Positions 9,401 to 18,700 of a stretch of DNA of 64,000 nt are shown here, piece after piece. Within the stretch, counting starts at the first letter, position 1. Each line of letters opens with the position of its first letter. This DNA is from Symsagittifera roscoffensis (Eukaryota > Xenacoelomorpha > Acoela > Convolutidae). The stretch is from positions 77,513,620 through 77,577,619 of the forward strand of contig NC_087064.1 in assembly GCF_963678635.1 (NCBI RefSeq), written 5' to 3'. The position numbers were made by a program, and so were the translations under genes. Under the pieces are notes generated by a model. It saw nothing but the letters and a program-made list of their open reading frames with translations, was not told the DNA's origin and ran no database searches.

Positions 9401-12324
9401 AATTCTCGGTTGGGAGCTGCCATCAGGACACGCCACCCATTCCCCTCTGCGATCAAGATCAAGATCGCGTACACGAATTGCAGAGCCAGCGGCATGCTCG
9501 AGTACCCGGGGGATGTTGTGAACGCCACTCTTGTCTTGGCGCCGAATCTTGAGGCAACATTCTCCTGTACTTCATTAATCGCCGCGAATAAGGTCTGGAT
9601 GGCCTCCCAGATCCTCTTTGGCGTAGGTTCACCACCCTTGAGCTGCTCAAGAAATCCCGTTGCGTGCAGATGATCGTTCATCCCCGCAAACAGCAGTAAC
9701 TCAGGTTCGCAGGGCATTTCTGACTTTATTGCCACTACCAGGGTCAACATCTGGTTCAGTTCCGCACCCGGCAAGGTGTATATCAGGGTTTCTGGCCAAA
9801 ACAACTTGGGAGACGTACCTTCGAAATCTGATCCTGCCACGATCACCACCATTGCTGCAGCTGGGTCTGCTCTGTCGTAGACCGCTAAGGTTTTGGCCAG
9901 TTGCGCCTGCCCACAGGGTTTCCCATATCGGGGGTCATTGGCCAATTTTGCGCCTTCATATTCGGCGTCTGGTAACTCCATCTCTCTTGGGTTCATCAGT
10001 TTGTCGACCACTCTCAACTGTGCTGGAGTGGCCACTCTAATTCTGGCAATGCTGGTCCGGTGCTTGGGAGGCTCCACCACCAGTCCCGGGCTCCCCAAGG
10101 ACTTGAGAGGTCTGTAATTAATTGGTCCCATCATCGACCTAGTGGGAATTCCACTCAGGTCTGCTGTCTCTGTCAACTTCGCTCTCGAGAAACGCGTTTC
10201 ATGAGCCTTCAACCAGTCCACGCACTTGTGCCTCCCCAAGTCTTCATGTGAGACCTGCTCAAGACCCAAAGCCCTCGCTAGCTCCTGTCTACACTCTAGG
10301 TCTTCCAGATCCAGTTCCTTGACCTTCTCCTCATACTTCTGTCTGCTGGTCTCCAGTGGCTTCTCTGACCTCTTTTTCTCCGCAACCACCACTGAGGACA
10401 TTACCGACCCCTGGGGAGTTGCTGATGTCACTTCATCAGCTTCCATGGGCGTGGTGCTCGGCAACTTGGCCCGGCTATTCCTCTCACTATCTCTAGAATC
10501 GGCCCTCTCGCCCAAGCGACTCGACAAAGATCTCGGGTTGAAGAAGGGTGGGTTTGGGGGTGGCCCGAACGTGACCTGTGCTGTTTCCAGCAAATCCGTC
10601 TCTAGCGCGCATATATGCTTTTGAAAGACGTCGTTCAACCATTCCACCCCTCTGGGCCTGTCAAAGTGAATGCCATCCGCAGATGCATTGTCAGGGAAAG
10701 AGGTTAATTCCATTTGCTCAGCCACGTCCAGTAGCCTAAGAGGAAGGACACTCCTCTGATGAATCTTCCTGATTGTTTCGTTCAGGCTGCGCACTTTCGT
10801 ATTCATCTCTACCGCATGTTGATCCGCTCCCATGTTGTAGGGAACAGTACACACCGTGAGAATGGACGGGTCCATTTGGATCCGTATCTCCTCGAGAATG
10901 CAGCTCATCTTTTCATGCAGCCTTGTCACCTTCCTCGCTTCCCCCCTTGACACATCATTCGTCCCGACCATCAGGGTGACTGTGTACACGCTCACCATCC
11001 CTAGCATCTCAAGAGTCGCTAACATATGCGGCGTTGCGGCTCCGGCGAAGCTCAAGATTCCCGTTTGCCAATGGGATTGGATCCGGGTCAGCACCCGCAG
11101 CAAGCTGTCTCCAATGATCAAGTGAACCGAGCCTTCAGGCACTCGAGGATACGTGAAGTACTCCACCCAAGTCGCATCGTGGAAGCAATCTCTTCTCTCT
11201 CTCTGCGCCGGATTCCAGTCTATACGATTGTGCTTGCGATATCTCCCATCCGTATTCTTCTTGTAGCTCGAGATCATCACACTCCTGACAGGCTGTTCCC
11301 CCCAAGTCGAGGGTAAATCCACTCTTACCGGACTCTCGCGATTCCTCAGCTGTAACCTCTCCTGCAACTCTTTCAGCCGTGACGAGCCGCCACTACTACC
11401 TGGGGTCGAACTCGGTGTGTATCCGGGCAGCGCGACGTCCATCAATGGTCGTATTACTTGAGTCTCCATTCCACGCAGGGAGGACGTTGATTCGGGTGGT
11501 ATCCATACCTCCAGCCCCTCATTCATATGTTCTTGCGCCGCACGATCGAGGTTGAATCGTCCCTTTGACCTAGGAGCTTCGTCCACCTCCATGCGTGACT
11601 CTGGCCTTGAGACAGTCACTACCCGCTCTTTGGGCCTAGCCCCTTTTTGCATATCGAGCTCGCGCTGTTGTTGCTGGATCCTCTCAAGTTTTGCTTGGTC
11701 TCTCTCGAGAGCCTGCTTCAGCTGCTCACAATTCGCGGCATTCTCCCGCACCCTTTCTGCCTGCAGCCGTTCCGCCTTCATTATGTCCAATTCTCTCCGC
11801 GCTTGATCCCTCTCGAGTACCGCTTGATCCCGGTCGAGGTTAGCCTTATTCTTCTCCCGCTGGGTTCTCTCGAGTTCTTTTTTCATGGCACTGACGTCCG
11901 GATAAGCCTCCCCCGTCTGCTGTGCCCGTGACATCGACGGTACTTTACTCGTACTCTGGCTCGCGGGCCTGACTGATGGTCTGGCCGGCAGTGGGAATTC
12001 CCCCGCGCCATACTCTGTGTTGTTGTTTAGACCAGGGTTCCTCGCCAAATCGAACCCCCTTATCGCTCCATCCACGTTCCAGGACAGCCATCTGGTCTGT
12101 GCTTGATCGGACACCCCTTCAGTGGTGTAGCCTACCATCAAGACCGCCTCCGTCGCAGACTCTCGACACTCGCCCTCATCCTCCAATTGTAGGATGGCGT
12201 TCAGCATCACTGCCATTCTCTCGTTCACTTGAGTGTAATCCAGATCTCTCAGCCGTCTGTACAGTTCGTCAAGTGTGGGCTTTTTCAGAGCCGATGGCAT
12301 GGACTTCCAGTATCGATCGGCCAT
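3481..12324 (-). CDS. ORF2: 2,947-aa accessory protein with SGNH hydrolase domain, intact
   Basis: Second giant frame of Element 1, in the position where some elements carry env, but with no signal peptide or clear membrane anchor. About residues 145-245 form a charged coiled coil with RDQ-type repeats. At about 395-570 lies an SGNH/GDSL hydrolase signature: GDS with Ser407, Gly428 in block II, GTND with Asn456, and DGIH with Asp550 and His553, so the whole catalytic set is present. At about 820-1060 a second, degenerate SGNH-like domain has GSD (Ser832) and GMND (Asn883) but no convincing D-x-x-H. A basic RSRKRKR stretch near 1907 resembles a nuclear localisation signal. Cys-rich clusters lie near 2420 and 2690. 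The C-terminus has IVISSDDEE (2916-2924), a SUMO-interaction-like motif. The rest is unrecognised. SGNH esterases are known in ORF1 of CR1-type LINEs; the substrate here is unknown. The start is the first ATG and matches Element 2. Confidence 0.9.
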   Translation of the reverse strand: MADRYWKSMPSALKKPTLDELYRRLRDLDYTQVNERMAVMLNAILQLEDEGECRESATEAVLMVGYTTEGVSDQAQTRWLSWNVDGAIRGFDLARNPGLNNNTEYGAGEFPLPARPSVRPASQSTSKVPSMSRAQQTGEAYPDVSAMKKELERTQREKNKANLDRDQAVLERDQARRELDIMKAERLQAERVRENAANCEQLKQALERDQAKLERIQQQQRELDMQKGARPKERVVTVSRPESRMEVDEAPRSKGRFNLDRAAQEHMNEGLEVWIPPESTSSLRGMETQVIRPLMDVALPGYTPSSTPGSSGGSSRLKELQERLQLRNRESPVRVDLPSTWGEQPVRSVMISSYKKNTDGRYRKHNRIDWNPAQRERRDCFHDATWVEYFTYPRVPEGSVHLIIGDSLLRVLTRIQSHWQTGILSFAGAATPHMLATLEMLGMVSVYTVTLMVGTNDVSRGEARKVTRLHEKMSCILEEIRIQMDPSILTVCTVPYNMGADQHAVEMNTKVRSLNETIRKIHQRSVLPLRLLDVAEQMELTSFPDNASADGIHFDRPRGVEWLNDVFQKHICALETDLLETAQVTFGPPPNPPFFNPRSLSSRLGERADSRDSERNSRAKLPSTTPMEADEVTSATPQGSVMSSVVVAEKKRSEKPLETSRQKYEEKVKELDLEDLECRQELARALGLEQVSHEDLGRHKCVDWLKAHETRFSRAKLTETADLSGIPTRSMMGPINYRPLKSLGSPGLVVEPPKHRTSIARIRVATPAQLRVVDKLMNPREMELPDAEYEGAKLANDPRYGKPCGQAQLAKTLAVYDRADPAAAMVVIVAGSDFEGTSPKLFWPETLIYTLPGAELNQMLTLVVAIKSEMPCEPELLLFAGMNDHLHATGFLEQLKGGEPTPKRIWEAIQTLFAAINEVQENVASRFGAKTRVAFTTSPGYSSMPLALQFVYAILILIAEGNGWRVLMAAPNRELEPTNLRLCKSELAAAWADVSHALRGFHELADILIVLDEVLLLEISNFARQLKLSPILRDDHPVIIHLTASLWFRDMELTITSSTSRSRGPNNERQNVATSEKQLESMGNRLAQEGGRWPFLSPRLENATRKPREDAPPLVKQIWEFLEQQLGKAEEKGMTVGRFVTAANEVTIGGFWREHAWGELKTRRDHEILEFLSPCWGREFLTEVYSAKETIFDAFIQEMLNMPISLLLALYLVYPRYLFKMGPAYMFSRGVDTLRIDGYLTLVLLTHGELASFHRLMRYGEPLAMGRTHSSIETYSYKCAAGLRTLLVQYLLMQNRHLTGEGKSPKTREEWRKVNGGMPLLTDLCLAMRSDPMGIIRGLGEVVTCIYGPAVTFAFPDPLVTAYRYSVTHVSLISVLDGTTLNWCQQEVLRAQMSNTVLFGKVKDPELIVYSFRGQMQCRMGGKREGPIETYPKFWNLNPLAANGQEILRIPAWTKSFELVKKELEAILEREALPTSIPEFPIVRRMTLGMNSSLVVPSSYARTTTEERQKEFTDGWDPLFIGYTAAIYFHTSDVKINSWTTQAKKIRGSMPPKFDVQDTLRVLKRAGLENQRPVWDDGRMIVEEGHVALKADAMLFATRKYRAPYGLELMERNREGKKLDAAGPLYVALTKGEATSSATPSPLPVDIPGDKKSGTVADRFKRIFERREAESGDESMDETLSEAGEDMEVGNTPEQKPTEVEFTAQELLKDLSEENWADTPTPPLTSSPRKYPEMSLTSENPNMGMIFLSTERREKNTFEGNRDAFLGTLDGDAWQKFLSEFSREVDEDTTLDNFKEELWDTVVKFGEPVLVGTGLEEKARVELLNKMVELRKSRKTREDKCKDSSTPKQKTDNKIIKCTRGDKVGTSNMIKSTNILKARAGGRQELAGEKEVESVMIPMTPPSKDVRSRKRKRDVEGMGSPSADAVSEKDLRETAPMVLARWKTAAYKSSYEPRKLLDIEKEMENPTSSVTEEDFKPQRIKMKRGSTSGQTWEVDVGKEWVSSEHQAVGKQVTSDPLEKSKTRNTSRPWWIALETLKEMEGCLKKLNSGVARKRYSWAIQQKAEVNKIELANQLKRSWQNLLKDHFEEAMRTSSSAPPLMANPFIRTAGQLMFAWSLLGIELETLTSYDKLKLGGKNLEIYRMLMQHVAKDNSGLSLARRKDATCFLRWTMSMMTDSTILACHQKAVASKTLERRVSTVILNVYQSTGIEREDGSRQSLENHRKLDEIRRFYNKKFEEEHDVHRNLASSGEYLKLNRKGEYQYVSGVMGMAYNPFLDLEAGGANRNYEVAELLKFWTEKIVEIDVVERERPSLGLVLEGMPGVISVPRSSKRVELRMGDGSGTLITNLGVVWKLLRPSWCPHPHASMIEEVTERVRLAPTEDEDLAILSIVHKLILPQVKESSEVTSGTEPVRRMEPGSCLDSTCSNGEHICDGRLCVRIQSFQKEDLTTWFEDITEREKSEVQIVAECYARTTVNLATALGFFSRMCSLQSLERLESEHHLVTALSVESWPGVLQVNQKHIKSWKIGLEAEMGFPMSEAYGLPLNAKSLVGSVLANLCGSHYPLHMAMVEVSSQRVMIDKAFSVPKCVRLARMSHHSHKLLRKIRGAVPKEQRDDLSEIWGEELLGLESENASDHGKQNVVGKPAVGASSSEEVDVVHEKMMELEPLLEASGERNLRSIDLTHGDCPCHCLAQTVWYPDRANLCLIWDVEEIKSLGLPEYRQKVTILVVSTMLALRWIEENIAKYRESRAPTAESIYAIDYSRRLELFETACKVFAIPVQVRHIWSRLRFFPWFRATLTSWLYAVTKDHMRKHQKEYRQFQAEIGPDAFKRPLLTHRNAITAGWKRVGRISRDNSRARETILEEDLARNVSLSLHNSFCLNRESKVKGLPSQLKRLQEQREWMRAYEQLKAWEEIVISSDDEEALLEQITVPRTPVSGTSKAKNMR
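6671..6745 (-). promoter_or_regulatory. Nucleotide-conserved block with internal polypurine tract inside ORF2
   Basis: In element orientation an AT-rich stretch (ACTAGTAATATGATT and onward) runs into CAGGGGGGAGGCAAGAG. About 63 nt are identical to 44464-44528 of Element 2 including third codon positions, although the surrounding ORF2 differs at roughly a quarter of residues. A central polypurine tract or other cis-acting RNA/DNA signal is the inferred explanation. Confidence 0.45.
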
Positions 12325-12360
12325 TTCTGTGACTTCGATTGACTCTTTGAGTATTAGTAC

Positions 12361-12446
12361 TTGAGTTTTACCTGAGCAACTTGAGTTTTACCTGAGCAAC
12401 TTGAGTTTTACCTGAGCAACTTGAGTTTTACCTGAGCAACTTGAGT
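12361..12446 (-). repeat. 20-bp tandem repeat upstream of ORF2, four copies
   Basis: Plus-strand unit TTGAGTTTTACCTGAGCAAC, four perfect copies plus a partial one, ending 36 bp before the ORF2 start codon (ATG at 12324-12322). In element orientation each unit contains CTCAGGTAAAAC, which resembles a splice donor. Elements 2 and 3 have a repeat of the same period at the same place, with a different unit and different copy number. Confidence 0.9.
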
Positions 12447-12517
12447 TCTCTTGAGATGTCGTTCTCTTCTTTTGATTAAATACAGATGAGTAGTCAATTT
12501 GAGATCAACAAATCAAT

Positions 12518-12727
12518 CTGAAAATAACACCCGATATTTAGACCGACAAGCTGTGTTCCTAACCAGAAAGCCCCATTACTTTTATGATTAAAAACCCTCC
12601 CCTTTTCACCCTACTAAAATGATTCAATTTGAATTTTCTAAAAAACATGCAGACACATTTTATGTTTTAGCACCATCATTCATTTAAAATGATAATTGTC
12701 ATGCCAATCACCCATGAGATCCCTTAC
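12518..12727 (-). promoter_or_regulatory. Candidate intron between gag-pol and ORF2
   Basis: In element orientation the donor is CAG|GTAAGGG (GT at 12727) and the acceptor is TTATTTTCAG|AT (AG at 12518), giving a 210-bp intron. Equivalent sites occur in Element 2 (38403-38619) and Element 3 (61169-61389). The acceptor may also serve a longer splice from the leader to make an ORF2 mRNA. Confidence 0.5.
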
Positions 12728-12798
12728 CTGTTTCGTACCCCAATACCTAGCTCAAGATTCTTCCCTCACACCCGACTCGACGCTCCCGTGTACCTGAC

Positions 12799-15700
12799 TC
12801 AGGCGATGCTCAAGTAGTACTTCTTGTGAAGATGCACCACTATCTCCGTTTCTGCAAAGACCACATGAAGAATGGCGTACAATTCCCTCGAGCTCAGTTT
12901 GCCCCTGTTTGGGTCGTACACCGGCACCGAGACCTCCAATATTCCTCTTTCAATCATGAAGTCGCGTAGTCTTGTCAGAGCCAATATCACGTGTTCGGGA
13001 TCAATTGTGTTCCTGTCGTTGACTCTCGTTACTAGGAAGCAGAGGTATTTGCCCGGGACTTGTGCCACTGACGGTGGAAGCGCCGCCATGCCTCCCAATC
13101 CTGGCCTCTGTCTGAACAGAAACTCTACGTTCTGGTATTCTCTTTTGAAGTCAGCCTCCAATCTTGATTTGAAACTCATGTCCGCCGTGATGCAGATCGC
13201 GCTGGTCCTGTTTGACAGGATGAAGTCGCTATCCGTTATCATGATGTTCTCTGAGTATTCATTGGGTATTTCGAATTTCGTTTTGAAATTCCTTCCTATG
13301 GTAGGCTCTGGTTCTTCTTCCTCCAGTTCCAATCCGCTTGTTTCCCTCACTTCCTTGAGCTTCTTTATCATCGAATTTTCGGTGTGGGTAAGTCCTACCC
13401 CCACTCCCCGGACAAAAATATTTATCGACGTCCCCGTCGATGTAGTCGGGTCTGAATTGTCTTTAGGGATGTCCAGTGGCCTGTCTGTTGCTGTCCATCC
13501 GAAAAGAGGCTCCGCTGTCTTCATGTACTTTGCTGCTGATACATCGACTTGCTGCATGCTTTGTCCTTCGTGACCCTCGTCTTTGACATCACGCATCCAC
13601 TCTAGAATCCTCAAGTTCGTATTCTCCCTCCTTTCTATTTCACCCTGCTCGAGATCCGTCTCCACTTCTGGCGTCGAGTAATCATCCTGCGGATAATGTC
13701 CACCATCGTCAATGACCTGCCATTCCTCTCCAGCTTCCAGTTCGCCTACGCCTAGTAGTTCATCGCTTAACTTTTCTGGCTGTATCTTATCGATCAAGAA
13801 GTCATCCCCGTACCTATTGTACCTCATGCCTGTGCGTTTACGATTGCCCGTCCTGGTTTCCGGTGGTGTTGGTCGATCCGGTTCCATCCACTTCGGTACC
13901 TCGTTTTGCTCTGGGTCGTTCCAGTCTTCTTCTACAAATGAACCTGCATCCGACTCCACTTCTATCTTTTCGTTGTCGTCCAAACTCAAGTTCTCATTAC
14001 CATCATTTTTCTCTCTGGTGCCTTTCTCATTCACTTCGCACGCTGGTTCCACCACCAGGTAGTCAAGACCCTCCATGTCTTTCGGCAGGCACCAATCCTC
14101 CGGGGACGGAACGTGAGGTTTCAGATTTTCGTAATGTGCTGCTCGCCCTGTACTCAAGCGATAGAACCTTCCTTGTTGATGTACTTCCGTAATCATGAAC
14201 GGTCCTCTCCATTTCTTGAGTAGTTTCTTTGTTCCCTTGGGCGGTATGACGTTTTGAAAGACCCACACGTATTGGCCCACTTCGTATGGCTTTGCTCTCA
14301 GTATCTTTTCGTCATATTTCTTGCGTTGCCTCGTTTGCGCTTGTGCCGTGTTTCTCCGACATAGCTCGTTCAGCTCTTGTTGTCTTTTGATCGCTTCCTT
14401 CACGTATGCTTGAGGCGACGTCCTCTTCCCCTCGTACTCCGGATAGAAGAATGTCAGAGGCATTGCCCTTTCCCTGCCCGTCAACATCATGAAAGGGCTG
14501 ATACCCGTTGTAGAGTGCTGGGTACTATTGTAGGCTCCTACTACCTGTGGCAGGTATTTGTCCCAGTCCGTCATGTACCTTGAGCAGTACACCCTGAGCA
14601 TGTTGACTAGTGTCCTGTTCTGTCTTTCTACCAACCCATTGGTCTGTGGATGATAGGTCGTCGAGTGTGCTTGAGCAATGTGTGACCTCTTCATCAATTC
14701 TTTTGTTAAGTCCCCCACAAAAGCCTTGCCGTTGTCTGACTGGAAAGTCATTGGGCAACCATACCGCGATATCCAATGCGTTATCAGGTGATCACATGTT
14801 TCCTCTGCTGAGGCTGTCTGGCACGGAACTGCTTCCGCCAACTTGGTGAAGTGATCTATTATAACTAGTATTTGGTTATAACCCGATTCCGTCATGCAGA
14901 TTTTCTGATGGTCTATCTGCACCACTTCATTGAATTCCGAACTCTCGACAGACTTGAGGGGAAACTTCATCTTCCTTGGGTCTTTTACTTGAAGGCATGC
15001 TAGGCAGGCATTCACCCATCTCTCGCAAGCTTTTCTCATTCCCGGCCAGTCAAACCTGTGAAGTATCCTTTGTTGTACTTTATCTATCCCCTGATGGCCC
15101 ATTTGGTCGTGTGATCTGAAGAGCACTTCCGTTTGGTACAGTTGTGGTAGTATGATGAGGTTGTGTTTGTGTAATATCTTTTCCTCATCTCTTCTCTTGC
15201 ACGCTACCACCCCTTCCGCTGTGTGGTAAAGTAAGTCTCTCTTTTCTTTGTAGAACTGGCTCAAGATCTTGTAGCTGTCTTCCTCAAGTTCCCCCTTCTC
15301 CTTGACTCCAGAATGGATCCATTTGGAGAGGTTACTTGTCATTTTGTCATTCTTCTGGGCCCTTATTAGGTCAGACAGTCTATATCTCGCCTTAACGTGC
15401 TCTTTTAACGCCATGATCTGTCCATTCATCTCACCAGGATTGTGGATGTCATCGCTCAGTTTCACACATATTATCCTTTTCATGATCTTCATGTCGTCCT
15501 CTGGTACCAGATTCGTTCTGACGTTTGAGTTGCACGATAGTTCCCTAAGAGGCTTTCTTGAAACTGCTATTTTCTCGAGCTCCGTTCCACCTCGTACCTC
15601 TTGCATTTCCAGATTGTACGTTCCTGAAGATGGATCTGTCTGTAATTCCCTGTCGTGCTGTCTCATCTTCTCTTCCGCCAGTATCATGCATAGACTGTCT

Positions 15701-18700
15701 TGATCCTCACTGCTCTCGTCCGAGTCTTCATCCCATTCTTTACGCTCCCCGGACAATTTTCCTTCTCCGGTTTCGTCTTCTTCCATGAATCTGGACCACT
15801 CCCCGGACTCTTGATCTAATCCCAGGTGTTCAATTTCTTCTCTGAATGTCACTTTCTTATCCCTGACTTTTGTTTGCTCCAGAATTTTTTCGGGGATTTT
15901 CTCAACTAGTGATCGCACAACTTCCTTGCTATCAGTGGTGATTCCTTTTGAGACGTCAGTATTGTTCACTGTTTTTTCTCTCCGAAGTATGGTTAGTTCC
16001 GGTGCCTCCTGACTTTTCCCTTGGATCACGGGTTTGTCATCCGATAGTTTCTCAAGCAACCTCATTAAGTCTTCATCTATTTGGACCGTTCCCTCCTCTA
16101 CCTGGGTGAGATCGTGACCTTTTGCCTTGAGTGTTTCCCTCACGATTTTGGACTTGAGCATTATTCCTACCGGAATCCCTCTGCTTTTCTTCAAGATGGT
16201 CTTTTCAAGAGACTCTTTTGGCAATTCGGGATGATCTTCAATCGGTTTACCTGATTTGTCCAGCCATCTCGTGAGTGGAAGACTGTCGTATGTTTCTTTG
16301 TCCATAAAGGAGAAACCATCTTTGATCTCAGGTCTGTCCGCCTCTCTTTGTTCTTGTCTCTCGTAGAACTCCGTCTTCTTGCTCAAGCTGTCGGCATTTT
16401 GATGTTTGTCTCGCGTTCTATGTTCAATTATCATGTTGTATCCGTCCAAGCGAACTATCCATCTCCCAATGTAGCTCTGGTCCATTGAGTACGTTTTCAG
16501 CCAGCTTAATGCTCGGTTATCTACTCGCAGCTTGAAAGGTTCACTGCCTAGGTACGCTCTGTATTTCTCGACAAAGGTGACCACTGCGAACATCTCTGCT
16601 TTCGGTGCTCCGTACTTCATTTCTGTGTCACTTAGGACTTTGCTCCCGTATGCTATTGGTCTCAAGACTGTCTTCCCATTCCATTCTTGTTCTTGATGGA
16701 GAACCCCAGAAATCGCGACTACCGACGCATCTGTGTCCAGCACGTACATCCCCTTCTCAGTCGGCATACCCAGTACTGGTGCCTCACATAGCTCTTTCTT
16801 TATTCTCTGGAATGACTCTTCTGCTGCGTTGTTCCACGTGAACTTCTTGCCCTTGTGTCTCATTAATTGTTGCATCGGGTATACCTTGTCCGCGTAGCCT
16901 TTGATGAACTCCCTGTAATAGTTAGCGAAGCCCAGGAAGCTCATCAACTGGTGCTCTGTCTTCGGTGATTTCCAGGTTAGGACTGCTTCCACGGCGTCTG
17001 GGTCAGGTCTGATGCCGTGCTTGTCTACCATCCTGCCCAAATATTTTATTGAGTCCTTGAGTATTTCACACTTTGATGGTTTGCACTTCAGCCCCGATCT
17101 TTTCATGCACGCGAACACCTCATCAAGTCTCTCAATGTGGTCTTCTAGTGTTGGCGTTGCTATTACCACGTCGTCCACATAGCACATTACCAGGTTGCCG
17201 TACTTCTTCGTTACGCCTATCAGCGCGTGTGCCATCAGCCGTTGAAACGTGGCTGTGGCATTGCAGAGTCCAAACGGCATCCGTTTCCATTGAAACAGAC
17301 CTAACTCGCAGGCGAACCCTGTCTTGTCCCTGTCTTGTTTCCTTAATGGTACCTGCCAAAAAGCCGAGCCTAAATCAAGAGTCGTAAAAAATTTTGCATC
17401 ACCTAACTTCGAGAGGCTTTCATCAATTCTAGGTATGGGATAGGCATCCTTCACCGTGACGGAGTTCAGGTATCGAAAGTCACAACAGAACCTCAACTGG
17501 TCGCCTTTCTTTTTGGCCATCACTACTCCACACGCCCACGGTGACTTGGATGGTTCTATCATGTCATACTCTAGTAACGTCTCGATTTCTTTTCTACACG
17601 CGTCCGATTTGTGTGGGGTCATACGCCTCGCCCCCTCCCTGTGCGGTACCGCGTTTTCCTCAAGTTCTATTTCATGCTCCACAAAATTACAACACCCGAT
17701 ATCCGCCTTATGCCTCGAGAAAACTTCTTCGTTCCGCTCTAGTACGTCTTTGATGGCCTCGAGCTGTTCATCTTTCAGTTTGCCCCTCAAATGTTCAATC
17801 TCCGGCAGAACCGGTTTATCTGTCTGCATCTCATCTAGTGTGGGTCGCTCTGGAAAGTTTGAACAGCTCGACAGCCCATCGTCCGTTTCTGACTTAAGTG
17901 ATTTAATTAGGCCTGAAGAATATTTAATTTTTTGCAATCGTCTCAAGATACAAATTTTATCCCTGTGATTGGGACAATCAACAACTTCATTTTGTTTTAA
18001 GTTCTCAATCGTTTCATATCGAGTTTTAACCGGCAAAGCATATCCCAGTTTCCTCCCTCTCTGTATCGTGATCGGTATGTCAAGGGTATTCAACAAGACA
18101 CTGACGCAGAGACCACTCTTCGTTATCGAAAATGATCTTCCTAAAACAGCAGCACTTTGACTATTAGGGTTTGGAACTATACATACTTGCTTATTGTCAC
18201 TTAGTTCATTGTAGTTTTTCATCCTCAAGCTCACGATTGCTGCTTCATTAGCTTTTAGCCTCACTCTCCTACTCAAGAATACCGGTGCTTTGTTTTCATT
18301 TGCCATTATTAAATTTACCGGTTTGATTGCGTACCTCCTATCCGGGTTCCGTATCCTGAACATTGCATTATTTAGATCAATCGTTACGTCGAAATTCCTG
18401 ATGAAGTCTCTGCCCAAAATGAATTGGTCAGATTCATCCAGGTTTTCTACCACGATGAAGCTCATCCACAGGTTACGTTCTCCCAAATTGAGGGCTATTA
18501 TCGGCGTCCTGCCTAGCACCCGAAGGGCCCCTTTGTTCGCAGCTGACAGCCGTATTCTCGAGTCTATCAAATCATCTTTGTTGAAGCCCATTCGCTCCCA
18601 AGTCTCAATTGGTATGACACTCAAGACCGCTCCCGTGTCAAGTAACCCACGTAACTGAGTCTTCTTTCCACTTATGTCCAACACGTGCCCTGTCACGTCT

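Larger units (their letters stand above)
12325..12798 (-). other. Element 1 gag-pol/ORF2 spacer
   Basis: 474 bp of non-coding sequence between the gag-pol stop and the ORF2 ATG. It holds a candidate intron (12727-12518) and a 20-bp tandem repeat (12361-12446), both listed separately. It also has a TACTAATAC branch-point-like string between the repeat and the ORF2 start codon, in element orientation. Confidence 0.7.

Noticed and set aside
3481..12324. ORF2 as a retroviral-type envelope gene
   Set aside because: Despite its position downstream of pol it has no signal peptide, no clear transmembrane anchor and no furin-like site, and starts with soluble coiled-coil and hydrolase regions.
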